Positions 26,484 through 33,953 of a stretch of 64,000 nt of DNA are shown piece by piece. The notes under the pieces were generated by a model, which saw only the letters and a list, made by a program, of their open reading frames with translations, was not told where the DNA came from and searched no databases. Every line of letters starts with the position of its first letter. Positions within the stretch are counted from its first letter, which is position 1. The translations under genes were made by a program, and so were the position numbers. The DNA comes from Candidatus Hemicellulosilyticus sp. P3 (GTDB taxonomy: Bacteria; Bacteroidota; Bacteroidia; Bacteroidales; P3), in NCBI GenBank assembly GCA_001543385.1, contig LPNH01000002.1:163730-227729 (forward strand), read 5' to 3'.

Positions 26484-26518
26484 TTGATAATTTTGCAAGA
26501 ATTATCAAGAATTATCAA
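26484..26518. promoter_or_regulatory. Operator-like repeats before the first fic gene
   Basis: TTGATAATT is followed by two copies of AATTATCAA, forming an inverted pair plus a direct repeat within 35 bases, just upstream of the -7 element at 26529. The Fic protein has a winged-helix end that could bind here. Confidence 0.5.
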
Positions 26519-26528
26519 ATATTATTCA

Positions 26529-26536
26529 TATCTTTG
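26529..26536 (+). promoter_or_regulatory. -7 element before the first fic gene
   Basis: TATCTTTG matches the consensus. It implies transcription starting near 26543, which excludes an in-frame TTG at 26534 and supports ATG 26561 as the start. No clear -33 element is found at standard spacing. Confidence 0.6.
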
Positions 26537-26560
26537 CTTCTTGAAAACGTAACTAAAGAT

Positions 26561-27868
26561 ATGATAGAAACACCTCCAAAAACCAGAGACAGATCCTGTT
26601 TTGATTTTATTACAGGGAATGTTGATAGTGCCATTTACCCCTTGATAGACAAGATAAATGACGGATATGAGTATTGGGACAAGGTTAAATACAAGAAACC
26701 GTTACCCAAAGGGGTGACTCCAGAAATACTTTGGTCTTACGTCAAAGCGTCACGTTTACAAGGACGGATGAATATTTGGCCCAAGTATGGCGTAAAACTG
26801 CAGGTTACAAATCAGATGCAGCGTTTCTGTCACGAGTTTGACATGCAGTTCGGCAGTTTTTTTGAAAGCGATAATCCAGCCGCAAAAGCCGAAAAAATGC
26901 AATACCAGACCTATTCACAGATGGAAGAGGCCATCTATTCCAGTATGATGGAAGGGGCGTCCACAACACGCAGGATAGCAAAGGAGATGTTGGTGAGGGG
27001 TATTTCGCCCAAAGATAAGTCTCAGCAGATGATATACAACAACTACCAGACTATGCAGTATATCGCACAGCGCAAGGACGATCCCCTGACAGAAGAACGG
27101 TTGTTGTATATACACGGCCTTATGACCCACAAGACTTTGAAAAACGATACTGACGCTGGCAGATTCAGAGTTGACGAGGACAATATCGTCATCCAAAATG
27201 AATTGACAGGCGATATTGTCTTCACACCGCCTGTCGCCTCCGACATAAAACAGTTTGTCAAGGATTTGTGTCATTTCTTTAACAGTAGTGACAAGGGACC
27301 ATTCATTCATCCTATTATCAGGGGCATTATAGTCCATTATATGATTGCCTATGTCCATCCTTTTGTCGACGGCAACGGTCGTACAGCCAGAGCGCTCTTC
27401 TATTGGTATATGATGCGCGAAGGCTACCAACTGACGGAATATATGTCCATCTCCAGAATGATAATGGAATCAAAGACAAGCTACGAATATGCCTACCGCT
27501 ATGCCGATTTGGATGACAACGACATTGGCTACTTCGTCGCATATAACCTTCGCATCTTGGGTCGTTCCTATCAGAAGTTGAAAGAATATGTCAATCGGAA
27601 ACAGCAGGAGAAACGGGCAGCCAAAACTCTAATGACCAAAGGCGGCATCAGCGAACGGCAGTCAATGATATTGCAGCATTTCCACAGCAATCCTGACGAT
27701 ATGCTGACGGTCAAGGATGTGGAAAGAAACCTTGCGGTGACAACGATGACTGCACGAAAAGATCTGTCGTTGTTGGTTGAAGCCGGGTATCTCAAAGAAG
27801 TACAAATAAACAATGTCAAACGTGGATATATTCGGGGAAGTCAATTTGAAGAGTTAATTGGAAGATAA
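26561..27868 (+). CDS. Fic-domain AMP-transferase with C-terminal winged helix
   Basis: The 435-residue protein holds the full Fic motif HPFVDGNGRTAR at 266-277 and, N-terminal to it, an inhibitory helix motif S-S-M-M-E-G near 127-132, typical of class II Fic proteins that are self-inhibited. The C-terminal 80 residues form a DeoR/winged-helix fold (SERQSMILQHF...LTVKDVERNLAVTTMTARKDL). Fic proteins transfer AMP or other nucleotide parts to target proteins. It is placed between hsdM and hsdS. Confidence 0.9.
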   Translation: MIETPPKTRDRSCFDFITGNVDSAIYPLIDKINDGYEYWDKVKYKKPLPKGVTPEILWSYVKASRLQGRMNIWPKYGVKLQVTNQMQRFCHEFDMQFGSFFESDNPAAKAEKMQYQTYSQMEEAIYSSMMEGASTTRRIAKEMLVRGISPKDKSQQMIYNNYQTMQYIAQRKDDPLTEERLLYIHGLMTHKTLKNDTDAGRFRVDEDNIVIQNELTGDIVFTPPVASDIKQFVKDLCHFFNSSDKGPFIHPIIRGIIVHYMIAYVHPFVDGNGRTARALFYWYMMREGYQLTEYMSISRMIMESKTSYEYAYRYADLDDNDIGYFVAYNLRILGRSYQKLKEYVNRKQQEKRAAKTLMTKGGISERQSMILQHFHSNPDDMLTVKDVERNLAVTTMTARKDLSLLVEAGYLKEVQINNVKRGYIRGSQFEELIGR

Positions 27869-27872
27869 AACA

Positions 27873-27959
27873 ATGGCAACGGAATATCATAGATTAGGCG
27901 ATTATATCCGCTATGAGAAAGATGAAGCAGGAAAATCAGATAGTAATATATCAGACTGA
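27873..27959 (+). pseudogene. Orphan hsdS 5' end
   Basis: A 28-codon frame reads MATEYHRLGDYIRYEKDE and stops at TGA 27957. YHRLGDYIR matches the start of the real HsdS (YKRLGDYIR). The rhuM-fic gene begins inside it in another frame, so the cargo gene appears to sit on the head of an hsdS copy. Confidence 0.55.
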
Positions 27960-28917
27960 CGACGGACAGACACAGATTGATGTCCGTCTGGAGAATGATA
28001 CCGTATGGTTGACACAGGCGCAGATGGTTGACCTCTTCCAAACCACTAAGCAAAACGTCAGCCTTCATTTGGCAAATGTTTACAAAGAAAAAGAGCTGGA
28101 CCAAGGTTCAACTGTCAAGGAATACTTGACAGTTCGACAAGAAGGGGAAAGGACGGTTACCCGAGCGGTAAAGCACTATAATCTTGACGTAATTATATCT
28201 GTTGGCTACCGCGTAAAAAGTAAGCATGGCACCGCATTTCGTATCTGGGCCCGCAAGGTACTGAAAGACTATCTTGTCAAAGGCTATGCCGTCAACAAGC
28301 AACTGCGCAAAGAACAGATTGGTGAATTGCGTCAGCTGGTAGGCGTATTGGGACGCACCATCCAGAACCAACCATTGCTCTCCACCGACGAGACCACGGC
28401 CCTCTTCGATGTGGTGACCGACTATTCCTACGCGCTCGACACGCTCGACAACTATGACTATCAGCGGCTCGTCATCGACAAAACAACAAAAGAAGAAACC
28501 TTCCACGCCACATACGCGGGCGCGATGGAGGCCATCGGGCAACTTCGCGAGCGTTTTGGTGGCAGCAATCTCTTTGGCAACGAGAAAGACGAATCGTTCA
28601 AGAGCAGCATAGGGCAGATATACCAGACTTTCGACGGAGTGGAACTCTATCCAAGTGTGGAGGAGAAGGCTGCTATGTTACTGTACCTCGTCACCAAGAA
28701 TCACTCTTTCAGTGATGGCAATAAACGCATAGCCGCGACGCTTTTCCTGTGGTTCCTGAACAACAACGGTGTCCTCTATCGTGCAGATGGCAGCAAGCGG
28801 ATTGCCAACAACACCTTGGTGGCACTAACACTGATGATAGCAGAGAGCAAGCCGGAAGAGAAAGACGTAATGGTAAAAGTAGTGGTCAATCTTATCAATC
28901 AGCGCAATGACGAATAA
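27913..28917 (+). CDS. RhuM-family protein with C-terminal Fic/Doc domain
   Basis: The 334-residue protein starts with the RhuM domain (QIVIYQTDDGQTQIDVRLENDTVWLTQ region, then HLANVYKEKELDQGSTVKEYLTV), first noted in Salmonella pathogenicity islands. The C-terminal 100 residues hold a Doc-type Fic motif HSFSDGNKR at 264-272. Such proteins are common next to type I restriction genes, often as cargo. The ATG at 27922 is an alternative start. It overlaps hsdS by 11 bases and is translationally coupled to it. Confidence 0.88.
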   Translation: MRKMKQENQIVIYQTDDGQTQIDVRLENDTVWLTQAQMVDLFQTTKQNVSLHLANVYKEKELDQGSTVKEYLTVRQEGERTVTRAVKHYNLDVIISVGYRVKSKHGTAFRIWARKVLKDYLVKGYAVNKQLRKEQIGELRQLVGVLGRTIQNQPLLSTDETTALFDVVTDYSYALDTLDNYDYQRLVIDKTTKEETFHATYAGAMEAIGQLRERFGGSNLFGNEKDESFKSSIGQIYQTFDGVELYPSVEEKAAMLLYLVTKNHSFSDGNKRIAATLFLWFLNNNGVLYRADGSKRIANNTLVALTLMIAESKPEEKDVMVKVVVNLINQRNDE

Positions 28918-30058
28918 TCAAATAGCATATAAACGTTTAGGCGATTACATCCGCGAGGTGAATGTCCGCAACCGGGAGTTGAAGGTTACGGAGCCTATGG
29001 GCATTAATATTGACAAGCACTTTATGCCTTCGGTTGCTAATGTCATTGGAACAGACTTGTCAACATACAAACTTGTCTCCAAGAATCAGTTTGCTTGTAA
29101 CCTAATGCACGTTGGACGGGATGAGAAGATTCCTATGGCAATGCAGACTGATGACAACCCTATCATTGTTTCGCCCGCCTATTTTGTGTTTGAGGTAACT
29201 AAAACGGACGAGTTGTTGCCCGAATATCTTATGATGTGGTTCTGTCGTAAGGAGTTTGACCGCAATGCTTGGTTTTATACCGATGCGGATGTACGTGGAG
29301 GCCTTGACAAGGAGGCTTTGATGGATATGCAACTTCCCGTTCCGAGCATTGAACGACAGCGGGAAATCGTGTCGGAATACGAGACGCTGACGCGCCGCAT
29401 TCGCCTCAACAATCAGATGATTGAGAAACTCGAAGCCACCGCCCAAGCCCTCTACCGCAAAACCTTCGTCGCCAACATCGACAAACAAAACCTCCCCGAC
29501 GGCTGGAGAATGGGAACCATTGGTGAGTTTTGTAAAGAAATAAAATCCGGAGGAACCCCAAATAGAAATTGTTACGAATATTGGAATAAGAAGGATTATC
29601 CTTGGCTAAAGACAGGCGAAGTCCAAAACAATATAATTTTTGACACAGAAGAATACATTAGCCAAACAGGATTGAACAACAGTTCAGCGAAATTGATTCC
29701 CAAAGGAGCTGTAATAATGGCAATGTACGGAGCAACTGCTGCACAAGTGGCATATCTTGAATGTGATACCACGACAAACCAAGCCTGTTGCAATATGATA
29801 TGCCGTAGCAAAAAAGATTCAGCATTTCTTTTCTTCCATTTATTATCAAATCAGGAAGACATAAAAAAACTGGCTAATGGCGGAGCACAAGAAAACCTAA
29901 GCCAAGAATTAATAGCGCAACAACCAATAATACTTTTCAATAATGATGAAAAGAAACAAATGTTTGTGCCGATACTTGATAACCTTATTGTAAAATACAA
30001 AGAAAACATAAAACTAACCGAATTACAGTCTTTGTTTTTGGCAAAGATGGGGCAATAA
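28907..30058 (+). CDS. hsdS: Type I restriction-modification specificity subunit S
   Basis: The 383-residue protein has the two target-recognition domains of HsdS, each closed by a helical spacer: the first ends in SIERQREIVSEYETLTRRI...ALYRKTF and the second in ILDNLIVKYKENIKL. It sets the DNA sequence methylated and cut. From about 29500 (after the central spacer) the base composition becomes clearly more AT-rich, suggesting that the second recognition domain was replaced. No inverted hsdS copy or invertase is seen nearby. Confidence 0.93.
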   Translation: MTNNQIAYKRLGDYIREVNVRNRELKVTEPMGINIDKHFMPSVANVIGTDLSTYKLVSKNQFACNLMHVGRDEKIPMAMQTDDNPIIVSPAYFVFEVTKTDELLPEYLMMWFCRKEFDRNAWFYTDADVRGGLDKEALMDMQLPVPSIERQREIVSEYETLTRRIRLNNQMIEKLEATAQALYRKTFVANIDKQNLPDGWRMGTIGEFCKEIKSGGTPNRNCYEYWNKKDYPWLKTGEVQNNIIFDTEEYISQTGLNNSSAKLIPKGAVIMAMYGATAAQVAYLECDTTTNQACCNMICRSKKDSAFLFFHLLSNQEDIKKLANGGAQENLSQELIAQQPIILFNNDEKKQMFVPILDNLIVKYKENIKLTELQSLFLAKMGQ

Positions 30059-30067
30059 TAAATAATA

Positions 30068-30676
30068 ATGGATAATATGGGACACAAATGTTTTATTTCA
30101 TTTAAAAAAGAAGACATTTCCTACAAAAAAGAAATTCAAGAATGGAAAGAAAATAATAAGGTTGATATGATTGACAAATCGCTGAATACACCAATAAATT
30201 CAGATGATGAGGATTATATCATGAGAAAGATAAGAGAAGATTACCTCTCTGATTCCACTGTGACCATCTTTTTAATTGGGACGCGAAGCTCTGAGAATTT
30301 AGGATGGGAAGAACAAAAATATATCAAACGAGAGTTACAGGCTTCTCTGTATAATGGCGAAGGAAATACAAGAAGTGGGATATTGGGGGTCGTTCTGCCT
30401 CAAATGTATGATAGTATTTATAAAGGGAGCTATGATTGTTCCACTTGTGGGAATTCTCATAAGTGGGTTGCCATTGGTAACGATACTGTAATCAAGGAAT
30501 TTGGCAGAAACTATTACCTGAACAGTCATGGTAAATGTTCATTTGCTGAAGAAGATCGTTATTGTGTGTTAGTTAAATGGATCGATTTCTCGCATAATCC
30601 AAACACATACATAGATATGGCATTTAATAAACGTAGTCAGTCGATAGCAAATGATGTTGTTGTGAGACCTAAATAA
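30068..30676 (+). CDS. TIR-like (MTH538/ThsB-type) protein
   Basis: The 202-residue protein starts with a TIR-like Rossmann fold: KCFISFKKED (strand 1), DSTVTIFLIGTRS near 62-74, then WEEQKYIKRELQAS with Trp80 and several acidic residues where catalytic Glu lies in related proteins. A later segment has CSTC. This is the family to which the Thoeris TIR protein ThsB belongs; ThsB makes a cyclic ADP-ribose-type signal from NAD on phage infection. It lies 9 bases after hsdS and 12 before the next gene. It is AT-rich, unlike hsdM and hsdR. Confidence 0.75.
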   Translation: MDNMGHKCFISFKKEDISYKKEIQEWKENNKVDMIDKSLNTPINSDDEDYIMRKIREDYLSDSTVTIFLIGTRSSENLGWEEQKYIKRELQASLYNGEGNTRSGILGVVLPQMYDSIYKGSYDCSTCGNSHKWVAIGNDTVIKEFGRNYYLNSHGKCSFAEEDRYCVLVKWIDFSHNPNTYIDMAFNKRSQSIANDVVVRPK

Positions 30677-30688
30677 TAATATAGAAAT

Positions 30689-31888
30689 ATGGAAAATAAT
30701 GTCTGTTTTGTAATAATGGGATTTGGAAAGAAAAAAGATCCTGATACAAATAGAACCATTGATTTAGATGCAACGTATAAAAAAATAATTAAACCAGCCG
30801 TAGAGTCTTCCGGATGTAAATGCATTCGAGCAGATGAAATAATAGAGTCTGGCATAATAGACAGAAGCATGTATGCTTTATTGTATTATGCTGATGTTGT
30901 AATTGCTGACATATCTACGTTTAACCCCAATGCAATCTATGAATTAGGGGTGCGACACACGCTACGTCCTTACTCTACGATAATAATAAAAGAGGACGAA
31001 GGGAAAATACCATTTGACATAGGGCACGATAGAATGATTAGCTATAAACATTTAGGGAATGAGATATCTGAACATGAGGCAAAGAAGTGTACATCACAAC
31101 TTAGGAATTTAATAAAAAATGTAATTGCAGATCCTCGAGTAGACAGTCCTCTATACACTTATATTCCTCATACAGAACAACCCAAAATATCCGAAGACGA
31201 GATAAAAGACATAATTGGAGAATTAAAAAACAACGAGGATACAATTTATGCTTTAACAGAAAAAGCTAAGAAAGAAATGGACGCCAAAAATTTTGCTGAA
31301 GCAGAAAAGTTATGGGAAAAGTTGAGTAAGAAAGCAGAGAATGACAAATACTATATTCAACAACAAGCATTATGTAGGTATAAAAGTGAGTGTCCGTCTA
31401 GATTAAGAGCTTTGACGGATGCTCTTTCCTTAATGGAAAAAATAGAAAACCCATCAGATACTGAAACGTATGGAATTATGGGGGCTATTTACAAACGTCT
31501 ATGGGAAGAAACTAAGGATAATAGTTATTTGGATTCTGCAATAGAATCATATAAGAAAGGGTGGAATCAGTGTAAGGATTATTATACGGGGGAAAACTAT
31601 GCGAATTGTATGTTTATGAAATCAAGGGTGTTAGAGGGGGAATTTAAAACCCACTCGAAAGTTGAAGCAGAATTAACTTTTCAAGAAATCATCGAAATAA
31701 TACTCAAGTCCTTGGATGAGTCTGAACCTGAAGAAATAATGTGGAAATATGCCACTTTGTCCAACGCATATTTAGCATTAAAGCAGCCAGACGATGCGGA
31801 TAAATATGAGAAAGCGTTTAGAGAGCAGAATCCTTCTCAATGGCAAATAGACACATTTGAAAAAACAAAACAAATATATAGAGAATAA
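30689..31888 (+). CDS. Nucleoside deoxyribosyltransferase-like domain fused to TPR (TRAFs-binding) region
   Basis: The 399-residue protein has an N-terminal Rossmann-like domain: CFVIMGFG at 6-13, then ADVVIADISTFNPNAIYELG at about 68-87, keeping Asp74 and Glu85 where deoxyribosyltransferase-type hydrolases have active-site acids. From about residue 190 helical TPR-like repeats follow, resembling the MAP3K TRAFs-binding region (DUF4071). This architecture occurs in bacterial conflict genes and in animal ASK kinases. It lies between two TIR-like genes, 12 bases after the first and 1 base before the second, which suggests a sensor or effector driven by their nucleotide product. That role is inferred. 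Confidence 0.7.
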   Translation: MENNVCFVIMGFGKKKDPDTNRTIDLDATYKKIIKPAVESSGCKCIRADEIIESGIIDRSMYALLYYADVVIADISTFNPNAIYELGVRHTLRPYSTIIIKEDEGKIPFDIGHDRMISYKHLGNEISEHEAKKCTSQLRNLIKNVIADPRVDSPLYTYIPHTEQPKISEDEIKDIIGELKNNEDTIYALTEKAKKEMDAKNFAEAEKLWEKLSKKAENDKYYIQQQALCRYKSECPSRLRALTDALSLMEKIENPSDTETYGIMGAIYKRLWEETKDNSYLDSAIESYKKGWNQCKDYYTGENYANCMFMKSRVLEGEFKTHSKVEAELTFQEIIEIILKSLDESEPEEIMWKYATLSNAYLALKQPDDADKYEKAFREQNPSQWQIDTFEKTKQIYRE

Positions 31889-31889
31889 T

Positions 31890-32291
31890 ATGGCAAAAAC
31901 GTATCAGGTATTTATTAGTCATTCTTGGTCTCATGTTAATGACTTGAAAAATTTAAGAAACCTTCTTGAGTCAAGAGGTTATTTCCATGTAGAGTTTACA
32001 GAGGCACCTCCGATGAATCCGATTAATTCGGCAAACTCCTATTACGTCAGGCAGCGGTTATCCGAGAAGATTGTATCGTCTGATATTGTTTTGGGTATTG
32101 CGGGCATATATGCATCATATAGTGATTGGATGGAATGGGAGTTAGACAAAGCTATTGCAAACAATATTCCTATCGTAGGTGTTGTTCCATGGGGTCAGAT
32201 TAATATTTCAAGAGTGGTGTCAAATAGAGCAAAAGAAATTGTGAGATGGAATACAGAAAGTATTGTGGCTGCCATTCGAAGAAATGTGTAG
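31890..32291 (+). CDS. Second TIR-like (ThsB-type) protein
   Basis: The 133-residue protein is a compact TIR-like domain: YQVFISHSW at 5-13, SSDIVLGIAGIYASYSDWMEWELDKAI at about 63-89 with Glu84 in the WELDKA helix as likely catalytic residue, and VGVVPWG near 97-102. It resembles ThsB-type proteins more closely than the first TIR protein does. ATG 31890 follows the previous stop by one base; a start further upstream would overlap that gene. Two TIR genes beside one non-TIR partner recall multi-TIR Thoeris loci. Confidence 0.8.
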   Translation: MAKTYQVFISHSWSHVNDLKNLRNLLESRGYFHVEFTEAPPMNPINSANSYYVRQRLSEKIVSSDIVLGIAGIYASYSDWMEWELDKAIANNIPIVGVVPWGQINISRVVSNRAKEIVRWNTESIVAAIRRNV

Positions 32292-32403
32292 TGTAGCTAT
32301 GTGTAAAACGACATTTTTATTATTGTAATATCCAATCTAATTTGAGACAGGAATATTTCTAAAGCGTGTTTTATGTTTGACAAAGTTGATTAAAGTGTTG
32401 CCA

Positions 32404-32553
32404 ATGAAAGACGGATATTTGGACTTTGACGAGTATATTGTTGCGAGCGAACCGCATAAACGGGAACGAGCTGAGGTCTGGAAGATAGCCCCCGGCTTGC
32501 AGGCGGCGGATGGGCAGCAGGACAACCGTCGAAGGATCACCGAAGGATCGTAG
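32404..32553 (+). pseudogene. Orphan 5' end of a fic gene
   Basis: A 49-codon frame begins MKDGYLDFDEYI and keeps resemblance to the intact Fic protein at 32663 for about 39 residues (EPHKRERA, GLQAADG) before ending at TAG 32551. Downstream it dissolves into GAAGGATCGTA repeats. It is a duplicated, divergent gene head. Confidence 0.6.
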
Positions 32554-32582
32554 AAGGATCGTAGAAGAGACATAGAAGGAGA
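32529..32582. repeat. Short tandem repeats of about 11 bp
   Basis: Roughly five units related to GAAGGATCGTA lie between the orphan fic head and the intact fic gene; the later ones are degenerate. Confidence 0.55.
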
Positions 32583-32662
32583 ACAGAACAAGTCGAATTG
32601 TGAAAAATGTGATTTTTTGATATTATTTTGGTCGAAAAATGTGATAATATAAAGAATAGACA

Positions 32663-33850
32663 ATGAAGGACGGATATTTAGATTTTGACGAGTATATACG
32701 CCAGGGGGAGCCCACGAAACGGGAGGCTGCATACGCTTGGAGTACTGCCATTGGACTTCAGGCGGTGGATGGTCTGAAGACATCGGACTATCTGAACGAT
32801 TTGGCACGGCGGAATATCGAAGGTGAAATCACAATCGACGAGGTGGACAGGCTTTTGAAAAGCTATTATGAGAGCAAGACCGTGCGTGATGCGGACGATG
32901 ATGACAAGGAAGAGGCAGACAAGGCCTCGAAAAACATCAAAAGAATACTCTCATCCGATACACTCAACTTCACAACCAACGGCCTTGTCAGCCTTCATCG
33001 CCGTATATTCGAGGGCGTTTTCAAACATGCGGGCGAACTTCGCCATTACGACATCACCAAGAAGGAGTGGGTGTTGGAGGGTGACACTGTGCGTTATCTG
33101 AACTGGGAAGACCTGCGTGGCGCTCTCGACTATGACATCGAACAGGAACGCAATTTCGTTTACAAAGGGAAAAGCCAGGACGAGACTGTTGCTCACATAA
33201 CCAGATTTGTATCGGGGATTTGGCAGATTCACGCTTTCCCTGAAGGCAACACTCGTACCACAGCCGTTTTTACAATCCTTTACTTACGTTCGTTGGGGTT
33301 TGATGTCGAGAATGACCTTTTTGCCAGTCACTCGTGGTATTTCCGCAATGCACTGGTACGAGCCAACTATCGTAATGTGGCCAAGGGGATAGACTATACA
33401 CCTGTGTATTTGGAGCGTTTCTTCCGCAATTTGCTGTTGGGCGAGCAGTGGGACCTAAGAAACCGATACCTACATATCCATCCGACCCAAGAATGGAGTG
33501 TACAACCCAATCTCGCCACCCCTACAACTACCCCCACAAGCACCCCCACAAGCACCCCCACAAGTACCCATGTAAACGACATAAATCCAAATAGTAAACT
33601 TTATACAAATAATATAAATATCCTTGAACTTGTTCGGTTTGTCGGAAATGAGGAATTGAGCATAAAACAGATGATGGAGAATAAAGGCTTAAAAGACAGA
33701 AAGAACTTTTTGGAATATCACCTTGAACCCGCACTAAAAGAGCGGTTTGTCCGCTTGAAATATCCCGACCGCCCCAACCATCCCCGGCAGAAGTACCTGC
33801 TGACGGTGAAGGGTGTTGCCCTTTATAACGAATTAACGAAAGGAGAATAG
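32663..33850 (+). CDS. Fic-family protein with repeat linker and winged-helix end
   Basis: The 395-residue protein has an antitoxin-like VbhA helix region (EGEITIDEVDRLLKSYYESK) near residues 52-72 and the Fic motif HAFPEGNTRTT at 190-200; the usual last Arg of the motif is missing, so activity may differ. A Thr/Pro/Ser linker built from four 12-base units (33518-33565) joins a C-terminal winged helix. This Fic subtype is often found inside type I restriction loci of gut Bacteroidota. It lies upstream of the orphan hsdR head. Confidence 0.88.
   Translation: MKDGYLDFDEYIRQGEPTKREAAYAWSTAIGLQAVDGLKTSDYLNDLARRNIEGEITIDEVDRLLKSYYESKTVRDADDDDKEEADKASKNIKRILSSDTLNFTTNGLVSLHRRIFEGVFKHAGELRHYDITKKEWVLEGDTVRYLNWEDLRGALDYDIEQERNFVYKGKSQDETVAHITRFVSGIWQIHAFPEGNTRTTAVFTILYLRSLGFDVENDLFASHSWYFRNALVRANYRNVAKGIDYTPVYLERFFRNLLLGEQWDLRNRYLHIHPTQEWSVQPNLATPTTTPTSTPTSTPTSTHVNDINPNSKLYTNNINILELVRFVGNEELSIKQMMENKGLKDRKNFLEYHLEPALKERFVRLKYPDRPNHPRQKYLLTVKGVALYNELTKGE
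33518..33565 (+). repeat. 12-bp coding tandem repeat in the Fic linker
   Basis: Four units of ACCCCCACAAGC type encode repeated Thr-Pro-Thr-Ser/Thr. A 12-base unit keeps the frame, so copy-number change would alter only linker length. Confidence 0.85.
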
Positions 33851-33854
33851 CATT

Positions 33855-33953
33855 ATGCCATACTTCAACGAAGGCCAGTTAGAGATGTCGATTGTCACCC
33901 TGCTGCAAGATAATGATAATATGAATAATAATCAGATAACAAAGACAAAATGA
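33855..33953 (+). pseudogene. Orphan hsdR 5' end
   Basis: A 32-codon frame starts MPYFNEGQLEMSIVTLLQ, nearly identical to the start of intact HsdR (MPYFNESQLEMSIVTLLQ), then diverges and stops by ATGA overlap with the DUF1016 gene. Nucleotide identity runs from about 33847 to 33911 against 35038-35100, including the ATAGCATT leader. Confidence 0.75.

Noticed and set aside
30068..32291. Calling the trio a canonical Thoeris system
   Set aside because: No ThsA with SIR2-SLOG or macro-membrane architecture is present; only the TIR part matches.
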